Shown here piece after piece: positions 1 through 12,086 of a stretch of DNA of 64,000 nt (the stretch's first letter is position 1; the number at the start of each line of letters is the position of its first letter). The stretch is from Nyssa sinensis (Eukaryota; Streptophyta; Magnoliopsida; Cornales; Nyssaceae), in assembly GCA_008638375.1 (NCBI GenBank), contig CM018038.1, positions 15,150,515 through 15,214,514 on the forward strand, written 5' to 3'. The translations under genes and the position numbers were made by a program. The notes under the pieces are model-generated. The model worked only from the letters and a program-made list of their open reading frames with translations, was not told the DNA's origin and made no database searches.

Positions 1-648
1 AGAGAAGAAAAATTTAAAAAAAAAAAAGAAAAAAAGAAGAAAAAAAGAAAAAGAAAAAATTAAGTCTTTAACTTATTTAAATATTTAAAAGAAAAATAAA
101 AAAATAATTATTTTTTATTTAAATAATTAATAAAAAATATAAATTATTTGACAATTAATTTATTTTGTTATAAAAATTCTAATTTTTAATATAAATATTT
201 AAGAATATATTTAATATTTTAAAAAAATTATTAATATTTTTTTCTTTTTTTTTTATTTTGAAGAAATTGGCTTCATATTTTTTTCTAAATCTTTCCAAAT
301 TATTTCTTTTTTCTTTTACTTAAATATTCAATCAAGTTAACTTTCAATCTTTTTTTTTTTTTCTCTTAAAATATCTGCATCCAAACTGAGCATACCATTG
401 TTACCCTTCACTGTGATTCAAATATCTATTTTGCCATCATAATAATTTATTTATATTTTAATGAATCTGCCGTTCTTCAAAACCATCATTCTGTTGAGCT
501 TCAAGCAGGTGAGGAGTACCTGGGATTGGGAAGGTTGTCATCAAGACGTCACAGTTGCTCTGAGCGAGATTCGAGTACTGAAGAAGTAAGGACAGTCCAT
601 CATCTCAGAAATTCTGTCCCTAATTTTCATCAAGGGGTCGCCCAAGAT
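1..648 (+). promoter_or_regulatory. Upstream region and probable 5' UTR of HYL1
   Basis: The first 370 bases are very AT-rich with long A and T homopolymers and hold no gene. From about 480 the base composition becomes balanced, and a transcribed leader could start there, running to the ATG at 649. A short open frame begins at 526 and overlaps the HYL1 start in another frame, so it could act as an upstream ORF if the transcript begins before it. I see no convincing TATA box and cannot place the transcription start. Confidence 0.35.
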
Positions 649-2030
649 ATGTCCACCAACGATAGTTTCCAGGGTACCTCTCTCTCTTTCTTTCTCTCTC
701 TCTATTTACATGTAAATGTATATATATAAACTCTATTACGACTATTTGAGGTTTGTGAAGAAAATGGTATGTTATCAAAATGATTGACTCTGGGTTTTGG
801 GTTTATCTTTCTCATTTATTAGAAATTGTGCTGTGTGCTGATTCGTGCTTTAGTGTTGGACTTCACTTTTCATTCTCTATTTACAACAATTTCTCAATTA
901 TTGGTGGATTATATATTATAGAATGAAGTTGATAATGGTGTTGGAGTACAAATAATTCTTGCTATGGCCTATTGTGAATGTTGTAGAAAACCCTTTTATA
1001 TATTCCATCACAAACAATTCAGTAAAATTGCCAAGATTACGGGCACACGTGGACACACATATTTATAGTCAGAAAAGTTAATTGATGTTCCTAGATTTGA
1101 AAATTTCCAACATTAGTGCTAGAGCTTTGATATTTTTTAATGCACATTATTTGCTAGTTTTTCATGGCAAGGTATGTAACTGCATTTTATTTCAAGAGGG
1201 TGAGGAGAAAGAAAGAATGAAAATGAGGAATGAAAGGATTGGTTGCTTGTAAATTTTTCTCCTGGACACGTTTAAATTGATTTGAACTCAGCAGTTCATA
1301 GTCGGTTCATTTACTATTTGAATTTAGTTTCTTCCGCTGGTCAAGAGTATCAGATCAGTCATATTTGAGATTAAAATGTTTAAACCATGTTACAAATGAC
1401 CTGGATTTTGATCTCGACTTTGACAATTGAGTAATATTATACCATGTGGGAAGTTTGGGTTTGAGTTATGTTACAGTAAATTTTAATCCCTCGATAGACT
1501 TATGTTTCCTAACTGCGGAGAGTGGCTAAACTTAGCTAAGTCACTACCCTCGTTCATTAAAGGAAGCTGGAAACTGAGCTATTCATTTTAAGTACAGTGG
1601 TTGGTTGTTAAACTCTTATGATATGAGGATTGATTAGACGGTCCAGTCATGAAGAGAATGATTTGACTGTTGAAATTAGGGTAAATTACACTAACCTCCC
1701 CTGAGCTTAGGTGATATTACACATGGTTCCCCTGTGATTTGAGAAATTACACTGACATCTCTTAAAGTTTATATTCCGTAACAATTTGCCCCTTCTGCTG
1801 CTCAACTGTTAGTTGACCTGACATAAATAGCTGACATCATCTTAAAGTTTTTTAAAAAGACAGTTTTAGCCTATTACCAAATGCATTACCCTTTTCATCT
1901 TTTCTCTCTCATCTCTCATGTTAAAACCCACATCCATCACCACCAAAAATAACCACCGTCCAGAAAAAATGGGAAAAACTACCACCTATCTATGTATATA
2001 TATGTATGTATGTTTGTATGTGTGTGCGCT

Positions 2031-2114
<84 letters not shown>

Positions 2115-2840
2115 GGTCCAAATAGTTGTGAAACAGAGATGATATTGAATTTGGATTGAAGAAACTCATTTGGAGAAATCAATTATCCACTGTCCAATGA
2201 TGAAAGTCATTTGAATATCGTATTCAATTTGGATGGAAGAAACCCATTTTAAGAGGGAAATGTAGATTACAAGAGAGGGAGTTGCCCATGAATATTGAAA
2301 TTAACAGTCAGAATTTCACGTTGAATTTGGATTAAAGAACCCATTTGAAGAAACCCATTTAAAGAATTTCTTTTCAAGGAAGATCCCACAATTAATAGAA
2401 ACCCAAGCTTTGTTTATATATTATTGTTGCCGCACTGGGATTGCGAACTGTGTAGAGATGGGAGATGGCGAGAGGAGGCAAAATGGAATATGAGGGGAGC
2501 AAATTGATGTGGCAACAAATGATTGGAGAGGTGAGAGGACTGCTTGAGAATCAAGGAGGGAGATGAAGTGAAAAGCCCTGTGAAACTAGCAACTAGCAAC
2601 TGATTAGTGGAGTTGTTCCAATGATCTGATTGCATTGAAGGAGTTCCAAATATTCGTCCTTTTGCTTTTTCTTGTTTTGTGATTTTTTTCGAACTCTGCA
2701 CTGGATCAATGATTTTACTTCCAAATTGGCTTCAAATATCCACTTTAAGAAAGAAAAACTTCTATTATGAATTGTGGTTTTATCAATCAATCATCTGAAC
2801 GGTACATTGTTTTTGCAAGGTATAAGTGTAGAATTTAATC

Positions 2841-2875
<35 letters not shown>

Positions 2876-5800
2876 GAGAGAATCTGGTTTATATATTCAC
2901 ACACAGTTGGCCAAATCCCTCCATGCGATGGTATTGCAAAACCTTATTCTCTCTTCTATATATGTATATATGGATATAAAGAGATGGAGAAATTATATTT
3001 TGGAGTTTTAAGGAGAAGTGAAAAATTATATGATGAATTGATGATATGTATATGTATATGTAGGGAGAGGAGAAATTATGTCTCAAAGTTGAAGGGATGG
3101 GATCTTGGTGGAGGGAGGAAAGGATTGTTGATTCATCTTTGTGTGGTGGTAAAATTGTCTTTTTAGGAAAATTTGTTAGGTCAACTATAGGTTGACCAAT
3201 GGAAGGGACAGGCTGTTACGGAACATACACATCAAGGGAGGTTAGTGTAATTTCTTAAACTACAGGAAACCGTGTGTAATATCACATAACCTCAGGCGAG
3301 GTCAGTGTAATTTATCCTTGAAATTATTAGGATGAAATAACATCTCGAGTGGAGAATTTGATGGAAGTATGTTGGTCAAGTCTAGTTTGAGAACTGATTA
3401 AGAAAATGACTTTTACTTGATTATTCTTGTCAGGAGAATGGTTTGACTACTCTTGTGTTATTTGACAAGTATGATGATGCAGCAAAGTTGATAAATTTTG
3501 GGTCATAGCATCACAAAGTGGGAAAACATGTACTGATGATTCATTAATGCATATTGTGATATATAGGTGGACGCACATATTTATAATCAGAAAAATTAAT
3601 TGATGTTCCTAGATTTGAAAATTTCCAACAATAGTGCTAGAGCTTTGATATTTTTTAATGCACATTATTTGCTAGTTTTTCATGGCAAGATATGTAACCT
3701 CATTTCTTTCAAGAGGGTGAGGAGAAAGAGAGAATAAAAATGAGGAATGAAAAGGATTGGTGGCTTGTTAATTTTGCTACTGGACATGTTTAAATTGATT
3801 TGAATTCAGCAGTTCATAGCCGATTCGTTTACTATTTGAATTTAGTTTCTTCTGTTGGTCAATAGTATCAGATCGGTCCCATTTGAGATTAAAATGTTTA
3901 AACCATGTTACAACTGACCTGGATTTTGACCTCGATTTTAACAATTGAGTAATAGTATTCCACATGGAAAGTTTGGGCTTTCCGTCACGTTTCAGTAAAT
4001 TATAATCCCTGGATAGACATATGTTTTCTAATTGTAGAGAGCAGCTAAACTTAGCTATGTCACAATCCTGGTTCTTAAAGGAAGGTGGAAATTGAGCCAT
4101 TCATTTTAAGTATTGTGGTTGGTGGTTAAACTCTTCTGGCCTAAGAAGCACAAACATGAATACGGCACAACACGAACACGAACACTGCATTTCTCAAAAA
4201 AGTAGGACACGGATAAGTTAGGGACATATTGAATATATATATATATATTATAACTATATAATAAAAACCTAATATTATTTCAATTAAAATTGACATAAAA
4301 AACACAAATCACAAAAATATTATTAAGATATTAAAATAATAAAGTCATTAAATAAAAATTTAAGAATTTCATTTAATCATTAACATCTATGATTCAAGTT
4401 CCAAAACAAATTTACCAACTACTACATAAAACATATATACATGTATATACAACTAAAAAGAAAATTAGCAGAGAAAAGGAGGGAAAAAGTCTAAATAAAA
4501 AAAAAATACGTGTCCAAAATTCAGAAAAAAATAAAAAATTTGGACACTATTTTTTCGCTTGTCAGTAAAATATCAGAGTGTTGGTGTCCGACACGGATAT
4601 GTGAGCCAAAATAGAGTGTCTGTACTTCATAGCTTCTGACTTGAGGATTGATTTGATGGTCCAGCCATGAAGAGAATGATTTGACTGTTGAAATTATTAT
4701 TATGAAATAACATCGTGAATGGAGAATTTGAAGGAAGTATGTTGGTCGAGTCCAATTTGAGAAATGTTTAAGACAATGACTTTTACTTGATTATTCTTGT
4801 CAAGAGAATGATTTGAGTGTTGAAATTATTAGGATGAAATAATATCGTGAATGGAGAATTTGATGGAAGTAAGTTGGTAATCCAGTTTGAGAACTGACTA
4901 AGGAAATGAATTTTATGTGTTTGACAAGTAAGGTGATCCAGCAAAGTTGATAAATTTTGGGTCTTAACATCAGAGATTGGGAAAACATGTTACTGATGAT
5001 TCGTTAATGCACATTGTGATATATGGAGTGAGTGGTATTGGAGCCATAACTATCGAGAGACAGGTGGCAAGGCTTAGGGAAGTGGGGTATCTGTTGACTT
5101 AGTACCTTCATAATTCCTATATTTGTTTTTAAGGTAAATCTATTTATAGTGATTCATATTCACTTTTTTCATTGACACATTGCAGGTGTTTCAAATTGCT
5201 ACGTATTCAAGAGTCAGTTACAGGAGTATGCTCAGAAAGTAGGACTTCCTACACCTGTATATGAGACTATTAAGGAAGGCCCTTCCCATGAGCCTTTCTT
5301 TAGGTCAGCTGTGATCATAAACAATGTTAGATATGATTCACTGCCAGGATTTTTCAATCGGAAGGCAGCAGAACAATCAGCTGCTGAAGTTGCTCTTATG
5401 GACTTAGCTAACTCTGGGGATATCAATCAATGCATTTCTCAACCAGTGGTAATTTTATATTTTATCTGTTGCCAAATTGCATTAAAAAGTTACATTTATT
5501 GTTACTTCTTACATCTTTTTGATTTTTTTCTTGATAAGTATTTTATTTGATTTTACTGATAAAAAAGTATTTTATTTGATTTTATTATATTGCATCTCAC
5601 AATTTGAAGTTCTCTCTCTCTCTCTCCTTTTTTTTGGATCTTTTATTTTTGTCAAACTGGTGAATTTAATTATAATTACAAATAGAAAGAGCATCATTGG
5701 GGTTCCCTACAAGTTGAGAAGATGTTACAGAAAAGGGGGAACTAGATGTGAATGCATGCCTAGCCAAAACTACTCTGAAACCCAATCCCAAATATTACAC

Positions 5801-8800
5801 AATTTGTTCCTATAAGACCATGAATCTTTGGATTTTTCCTTTCAGTCATCGAAAGAGTGTCAAAGTCCAGGTGCTTCCGGAAGAACTTCCCTTGGACCAA
5901 ATGCCTGATGTGCCAACTCCAAAGGATCTGCCCGATTGATCCATGAAATATAAATTGTGAGTCCATTAAGGACTAAACTGATCATAAAATACAGTATCCA
6001 AGTGGTCTGTGTAAGTCACGGGAATCCTAATATCCTATTCACTCAGACCTGCCTTTGATGAAGTTAATCAATTATGAAGATATATTTAGTAAGCATTCCA
6101 TTGAGAAGATAAACTTTTGAAAGGTCGTGGATGTGCAAATTATTTTAGAAGAAAAAGAGACATCAGCCAAGGGGCAGATGTTAACCGGAAAAAAATAATA
6201 ATAATAATAATTCTGTTGTTACCTCTTATGAACTCATTGAACACATGGGACGTTGAAGACCTTTGTACATTACCGTAACTTGAGAAGCAGAAATCGTAGT
6301 CTATTTAAGAAAGCATTTCCTTTTATTGTTGCAAAGGAGTTTTGAACTATAACTAGTAACTGCATGAAACTAACACATGATTAATCTATAACTAGAATGA
6401 TTAACTCCCTCCGTTCTAAAATCAGAGACCCCTTTCGAAATTCCAACTTTTTAAAGAAACATATTTTATGTATTTAATAGTGTCTTTGGTTGGAGAGAAG
6501 AGGAGAATATTTTAAAATGTCTCCACTTTCCCTCAACCAAATAACTTTCTCTGCTCTTCATTTTCTCTTCTTTTTCCCTCCTATTTTCTTTTTCTTTTCT
6601 CTCTCTACCAAATAAAGAGGGGACGAAATTTTAACAATCCCTCCACCTATCTTCTTTTCTCTTTCCTTTCTTTTCTCTTCCCTTATCATTTGTTTCTCTC
6701 CATTTTTCCTCTATCAGCCAAAAAAAGAAAATGATTATTTTCTCTCCCCTCGCTTTTCTTCCTCTCTCCTCCTCCCCACCAAACACAAGTTGTGGGAAAT
6801 TTTGATTTTTCAAAGTAACCCTCAATTTAAAATTTCATATTTAGGAAAACTTCCTACAAAACTTTTTAAGGGTGGATTGGGAATGTTACAAAACAGAGTA
6901 CATTGTCCTTTTCCAAGTGGACTCATATTTGGGACAACCCTAGAAAAAGAGACTATAAAATTGGATTGAGGGAGTAATTAATTGGTTTTTAAAAGTTAAT
7001 TTGTAAACGTTTAGTGCTGGGTGACTGAGGGTTGCTTGTGTCCATTTTGAGGATTTTATGGTCCTTACGGTCATTTGATTTTAGTTTTGTTTCCATTTAC
7101 TGTCTTGGCTAGCTTCCAGTCCTCACAAGTACTCCCAGGGGTGGCTGAAATTAATATAAGGACAAAAGATTAAGCTTTTGGCATCCCTCTTTGGGATATT
7201 ATGTTCTTACAAAAAAATTTCTTTGTAATTACTTATATTTTCATATTATCCTATATTTCTATTGTTGATCATCCACTTTTTTTTTTGGGTTCATTTATTT
7301 TTTTCTTCAGCCATTATCTTTCTATATACTGTAAAATTTAACTTATGGCTACATTTCAAGAAACTCTAACCCCTCTTGCTTACCTACATAAAGAATGTTT
7401 TGGTTTTGCGGGAAAGCAGAAATGTATTTGTCATTATGTTCTTACATGCTGAAGCAACTTTTCTTCACTTTTAATATCTATGGCTTCCTTGTACGGTGTT
7501 GTGTAGGCTTGTGGTTGTAAAAATGTAGTTGTGGATATATGTAGTATTTTTATTTTAAAGAAAGGCATTGAAGACTAAAATTGCACCATTTGCTGACACC
7601 TCTCTCGGAATATTCACTGTACTACCGCTTACTGGTTTGAAACATTAGGAAGGGGCTGTGAGTTATCACCAAATGATCATGATACCTGGGGGTTTTCTAT
7701 CACCAAAAGATAAGGACACATCTGTCCTTGTACTAATTATTTTTATCCTCAGGCTTAACTATGCTTTTAGACATCAAATTCAGGTTTGGCCCTGTCACCT
7801 TTGGAATGGGAATTACTGTAAGGACATATATGGGATTTCAGGAAGCAGCATGATCAAATTTGAGCAGGCACCCTTGAACATAGCCTATGCATCACATAGT
7901 AATAAATTAAACTTGGAAAATTGTGAAGAGAAAAAAAAAAATCAAGGTCAACTTCAATATTTGGCTTGAATCTTTTAGCTTATTTTGTTAAAATTGACGA
8001 GTGAATAATACAGGGAAACTAGGATTCTTTGGAAGAAAATGTATGTTGATACTTCTTTCTCTGAATGATGCATGTTATTTGGGATGTGTGTCAATGATTC
8101 TTGAATTATTTTATTATAGGGATGAAATTGGGGTCACCTGCCCTTAACTAAAAAGTTTCCTATAGTGTGTTACTGCAAAAATCTTATAATATATTGCAGT
8201 TTTTCTATGCTATGGTTTGTCCAATCTCTACTACGCCATTCCACTACTTTATTGACGACTTTTCCCGAAATAATTTTATTCTGATTTTCAAGGTTACTTG
8301 CCTCAGCGTGCAATTTTTCTGAGGAGGTATGATTAATGCACGCCATTTGTTTTGGAAAGTGGAGTTATCTAAAACAAATTCATTCAATTCTTTACAAATT
8401 GCACTTGCTGATGGAGTTGAAATGAGGTTTTGTTGATAGAAGATTGAAGGGCACACATTTAATGTGAGTATTTTGTTCCTAAAACCAGAGGTGGAGTCCA
8501 TACAGCAAGTTACTTCAATAAAATAAAGGACAGGCTAAGTGGTCTCACGTATTAATTTTAGTTGCCAAACAAAGTTTAATGTGGTGGTTGTATGGTGCCT
8601 CCAATTTAAACTTCATGTCACCTGATAGCTACATGTATTGCATGGCTCTACCTGCCCCCACCCCACCGCACAAAGCATCAAACATTCACACACCCACACA
8701 TGGACACCCGTGTTCTGCAAACGTTTGTGTTTTTGCCACTCTCACATACACATGCTAGTTTTCTTTAGTTCTTCCCCTTCGCGATTTTGAATGAATAATG

Positions 8801-10155
8801 CTAATGGCACATTTAATGAAATTGATATGTATGGCTGCGTCTAGAGCACTGTGGAGACAGTGACCTGGGAATTTGTTAAAAGACTTTGAAACAAAATCTC
8901 CAAAATCAATGAAATAGTTTCCATTTTTTTTCCTTTTTCTGAAATCATTTTTTGGAAAATTTGGTTCAATGGACGGGCCTCGTTATTCTCATAATATTGT
9001 TCTGTTGCTACCATCATAACTGTGCATTTTTTTATCCAACAGAAGTATGCTCCTTTTCCCTGATTTTGGTTTCTATTTAAACAAATGGAATGTACTCACT
9101 GAGAAGTGCTGATTTGCCACATGGTAATTGGAACCATTACTTAACAAAAAGAGAAATTAGTGCTGTTAGTGGTGCATTTTACTGTTTACGGTTGTCCGAC
9201 TTTCATTTCTTTCCATTCTGCTGATCCTTGTAGCCTTGGGTATGCTCAGACTGTGTGTTTCAATATTGTGTCTGAAGTCATTATTGGGTATGTTTTACAG
9301 CATGAAACAGGCTTGTGCAAAAATTTACTTCAAGAATATGCACAGAAGATGAATTATGCAATTCCATCATACGAGTGCCAAAAGGTTGAAACAACAGGAA
9401 AAGTGCCCCAATTTTCTTGTACTGTGGGTATTGGAGGGATCAAGTATATCGGAGCTACAACAAAAACAAAGAAAGAAGCAGAGCTCAAAGCTGCTAGAAC
9501 TGCTATATTAGCTATTCAGTGCAGTGCATCTGGGCCTGACGAGAAACACACTGACAACTCTGTGTACACAGTTGTTCCATGGAAAAAAAAGGCGATGGAT
9601 CTGGGTGTTAACTCCCAGGAAACTGCACCATCTCTCAAACCAAAGAAAGGTCGTTTCAAAAAGAAAGCTTGTAAAAAGAGACTTGCTGAAAAGAGGAGCA
9701 ACAATATTCAAGTTGAAAATACAGCTAATTTGGAGGTTCATATGGATGATCAGGCTGGACCAGAATTGGTTGAAACTCATGCAACTAAGGTCCAAGTGGC
9801 AGATTTTGGACTTCTGGCCATGAAAATGAAGAGGAACTTCCTGGATGAGACATCCAATTTTGACAGAGATGAGAGAGAAGTACCCACTGTGGAAGATGCT
9901 GTGGTTCCCTATAATAATGGTGATTCAAATGATGGGCAATTACCAGCTTCAAATTTTCCCCAAATTCTGGGAGTCACCTCAATGTTTTCTAGAGATGATT
10001 TAACTGCTTTGGTCAGGGAGGTGAACAAGGTTTCTGGAGTTGGGCATGTGATTTCAATGGTAAATAATTCCATGTGCCAGGCAGAAGTACCAAGCATAGT
10101 GGATGGATTGAACCAAATTGTGTCCAGAGACAACGAGGGTGCAAACCAAGGATAG
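649..10155 (+). CDS. HYL1: HYL1/DRB1 double-stranded RNA-binding protein (3 coding exons)
   Basis: Coding exons are 649-673, 5186-5448 and 9301-10155 (380 aa). In plants HYL1 binds primary microRNA hairpins in the nucleus and works with DCL1 and SERRATE for accurate cleavage. Residues about 12-83 form the first dsRNA-binding motif (YVFKSQLQEYAQK, then FFNRKAAEQSAAEVAL) and residues about 99-170 the second (LCKNLLQEYAQKMNYAIP, then TKKEAELKAARTAILAI). Both match the HYL1 subfamily rather than DRB2-5. A Lys/Arg-rich stretch at residues 209-228 is a likely nuclear localisation signal. The C-terminal tail is poorly conserved and lacks the 28-residue repeats of the 419-aa Arabidopsis protein. Exon 1 gives MSTNDSFQ plus the first base of Gly9; the donor GT at 674 and acceptor AG at 5184-5185 keep the frame and lead into GVSNCYVF. 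Introns are 4.5 and 3.9 kb. The family call is very secure; exon 1 is inferred from phase and fit. Confidence 0.9.
2029..2111. repeat. (TA)n(GA)n microsatellite
   Basis: A TA dinucleotide run passes directly into about 28 GA units. It lies inside the Mutator-like element. Confidence 0.95.
2850..2875. repeat. (CA)n microsatellite
   Basis: About 13 uninterrupted CA units lie inside the Mutator-like element. Confidence 0.9.
4141..4632 (+). mobile_element. hAT-like MITE, copy 1 (HYL1 intron 1)
   Basis: The 492-bp element has short inverted ends: CTAAGAAGCAC at the left, and CTATGAAGTAC as the reverse complement of the right end. It is flanked by CTTCTGGC (4133-4140) and CTTCTGAC (4633-4640), an 8-bp target duplication with one mismatch, as expected for hAT. 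Tandem copy A keeps the unoccupied site near 1613-1625. It is homologous along its length to the element at 44616-45183, with shared blocks such as ATTATTAAGATATTAAAATA. It has no coding capacity. Confidence 0.8.
5449..9300 (+). other. HYL1 intron 2
   Basis: This intron separates the exon coding dsRBM1 from the exon coding dsRBM2 and the tail. It starts GTAATTTT and ends TTTTACAG. It contains the probable MITE at 6405-6976; in the rest I see only AT-rich non-coding sequence, short T tracts, and short ORFs without family resemblance. The frame of exon 3 stays open upstream to 9160, so retained-intron transcripts would not stop immediately on the 3' side. Confidence 0.7.
6405..6976. mobile_element. 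Probable Stowaway-like MITE with a pyrimidine-rich interior
   Basis: The left end CTCCCTCCGTTCTAAAATCA and the reverse complement of the right end (CTCCCTCAATCCAATTTTAT) form imperfect inverted repeats of the widespread plant CTCCCTCCGT type. The interior (6485-6790) is strongly pyrimidine-biased and may be a separate nested insertion, because GTCTTTGGTTGGAGAGAAGA at its left resembles the complement of CTCCCCACCAAACACAAG at its right. A clean TA target duplication is not visible. Confidence 0.5.
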
Positions 10156-11448
10156 GATCATAGGAATATGTGGGCTTAGATGGTGATTAATTTTGTCAGG
10201 GTTGATTTTTCAGTTAAGAGTAGTCATGTATGAGGGGGATGGAGAAATGAGACAGGTAGTAAAGAAAAACTTTACATTTTCAGTATTTTAAATTGACTTT
10301 TGGATATTTGGTTGTGCTAAACTGTTCATTTAGAGGCCATGCTACCCTTTTGTTTGCTCCATCAGATTGTGCTTTCCCTGGCAAAGTTGGAGCAGTGGTC
10401 ATAGAAGTACAATTATTGTGAGGTTCATATGTTTAAATCTGAACTTAAGATTGGTTGAACTCTCATGTTAATGCACTTTCTTTGTAAGCTTTCTTATTAG
10501 GTTGTTTCGGGAGCGTTTTCAAATGAGTAATGTTAAGTTCGAGTGTATACGAAACATGGTGTTTTTAACTATTAGATGATTTAGGGATTGAGTTTTTATT
10601 TATCTCAATTATTTTATCTCTAGTTCTTAGGTCATCTGATGATTAAAACATTATGTCTCATATGTTTTATATGGACTCGAGTTTACAGTAACGTTATCCT
10701 TTTCAAATAGCAATAATTTTCTAATCTTGCTTTAATATAATCTCCCCCATGTTCTTTTAGGTATGCAATGACATCCCTTCTGGGGTTGGACTCAATAGAA
10801 GATTTATTAAAAATTTTATTGTCTTAAAATATTCGAGTTTAATTTGATAATATTATTAAATATATATGTGATGAAATATTTTCTTAAATGAAACGAGTTT
10901 GGAAATAACAAGGTTTAACAAAAATTCGAGTTTTATTCAATAGATGTGAAAAACTCGAATATAAATTTATGTATCATGTATGCATAAAATTGATTGTTCC
11001 AAATTCCTTTTCTTCTAAATTACATAGTCTAAATACCTATAGAATTGTTTGCATCTAAATTTAACTAATCTGAGGTGAGAGATATAGTAATTGTAAATTC
11101 ATATTTAAATTAAGAAAAAAGAAGATAAAAGTTAACTTGAATGAATTATTAATCATATAATAAGATTGATCAGAAAATGTTAGAAGTTGTTTTAATAGAA
11201 TATAAATGAGATGATTTTAAGTTTTTAATATTTGATAACTACATTTTAATAATACAGAACTCTATATTTATTCTTAAAAGATGTTTAAAAAACGTTAGAG
11301 GAAAGAGGAGCGTTTTTCTTAAAATATTAAATAATTTAAGGGAAATGGATTTGATCTAAATCTAATTTGTTATTATGCTTGAAAAACTGAGAACCAAGAA
11401 ATGATTTTAAAAATTTTAATATTTGGTAAATTATAAAATTTTAAAAAG

Positions 11449-11479
<31 letters not shown>

Positions 11480-11930
11480 TAACGAATTAAAGTGACCGAT
11501 TTTGAAAGATTTATAAACACTTCCAAGATTGAAAAATAGGATGGCCTCCAACTTGTTCTGAAAATGAGTATTCATTTCATATTAATTCAGATTTTGGAGA
11601 ATATATTTTAAAAAAATGATTAGTAAGGTAGGGAATAAATTCTGAGGAACATAATTAATTTATTATTTGATAAAAAAATATGTGGGGCTAATTTTTTTTA
11701 ACCATTTGTATTGTATATATTATGTAATATGTGAGTGGTGAGTCCATTAATAAAATTTAGAAGAAGACAAATAAATGTGTAAAAAAATGATTTTTTTTTT
11801 AATGTTTTTTCACACCGTGATTTTGTTTTTGAGTCCTTTTTACAAAATTTTATTTTTAAAAAATACACTCAAAACGCTTCAAAAATTAATTTCACATTTT
11901 ACACACACCAAGCTCATATTTGAGTGGGAC
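10156..11930. other. HYL1-RGTA1 intergenic region
   Basis: This is AT-rich non-coding sequence that begins with the probable HYL1 3' UTR. It contains an inverted repeat at 10548-10668, an (AT)n run at 11450-11473 and long A/T homopolymers. I see no gene. Confidence 0.7.
10548..10668. repeat. Short hairpin-forming inverted repeat (possible small MITE)
   Basis: The left arm TGTTTTTAACTATTAGATGA pairs imperfectly with the complement of TCATCTGATGATTAAAACAT on the right, with arms of about 35 bp and a 40-bp AT-rich loop. It lies 400 bp downstream of the HYL1 stop. Confidence 0.5.
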
Positions 11931-12086
11931 GCCCAACCGGGCCCTAATTGCCATTCGGCGTGGCGAAGCCGGGTAGACTATATATCGATACAAGTACCAA
12001 ACCAAGCGAAATTCCAAGTCTCCGCCTCGACCGCGAATTGGCGTGCCTTTGCCCTCTCTCTTTCTCTCTCCCCTCTCGCGCGAAAC
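11931..12086 (+). promoter_or_regulatory. RGTA1 core promoter and leader
   Basis: GC content rises sharply here compared with the AT-rich flank. A TATA-like CTATATATC lies at 11978-11986, about 100 bp before the ATG. It is followed by a CT-rich tract (CTCTCTCTTTCTCTCTCCCC), which is typical of plant 5' leaders. The transcription start is inferred to be about 12010-12020. Confidence 0.45.

Larger units (their letters stand above)
1679..3317. mobile_element. Non-autonomous Mutator-like element with long terminal inverted repeats
   Basis: The left end starts GGGTAAATTACACTAACCTC. The reverse complement of the right end starts GGATAAATTACACTGACCTC. The match continues for about 140 bp on each side, through TATTCCGTAACA and TAGTTGACC. 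The element is flanked by a 9-bp direct repeat TTGAAATTA at 1670-1678 and 3318-3326. Nine-base target duplications with long inverted repeats are the hallmark of Mutator-like elements. Tandem copy B still has the unoccupied sequence near 4690 and 4817. The 1639-bp interior contains a TA/GA microsatellite and a CA microsatellite, three diverged copies of a motif like AATTTGGATTGAAGAAACCC, and no transposase or recognisable captured gene. Confidence 0.85.
1048..5030. repeat. Ancient tandem duplication inside HYL1 intron 1
   Basis: Copy A is 1048-1678 continuing at 3327-3566; copy B is 3567-4140 continuing at 4641-about 5030. Both begin near GGAC(A/G)CACATATTTATA and share long stretches such as TTGATGTTCCTAGATTTGAA and TGCACATTATTTGCTAGTTT, at roughly 90% identity by eye. 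Each copy was later split by a different transposon (1679-3317 in A, 4141-4632 in B). Copy B also has an internal tandem repeat of about 130 bp (4670-4800 against 4800-4910). No coding potential is seen. Confidence 0.85.

Noticed and set aside
2774..3166. Open frame of 130 codons on +
   Set aside because: It lies inside the Mutator-like element and starts in a CA/TA microsatellite; no family resemblance.
9508..9795. Open frames on - and in a second + frame
   Set aside because: Shadows of the HYL1 exon 3 coding sequence.
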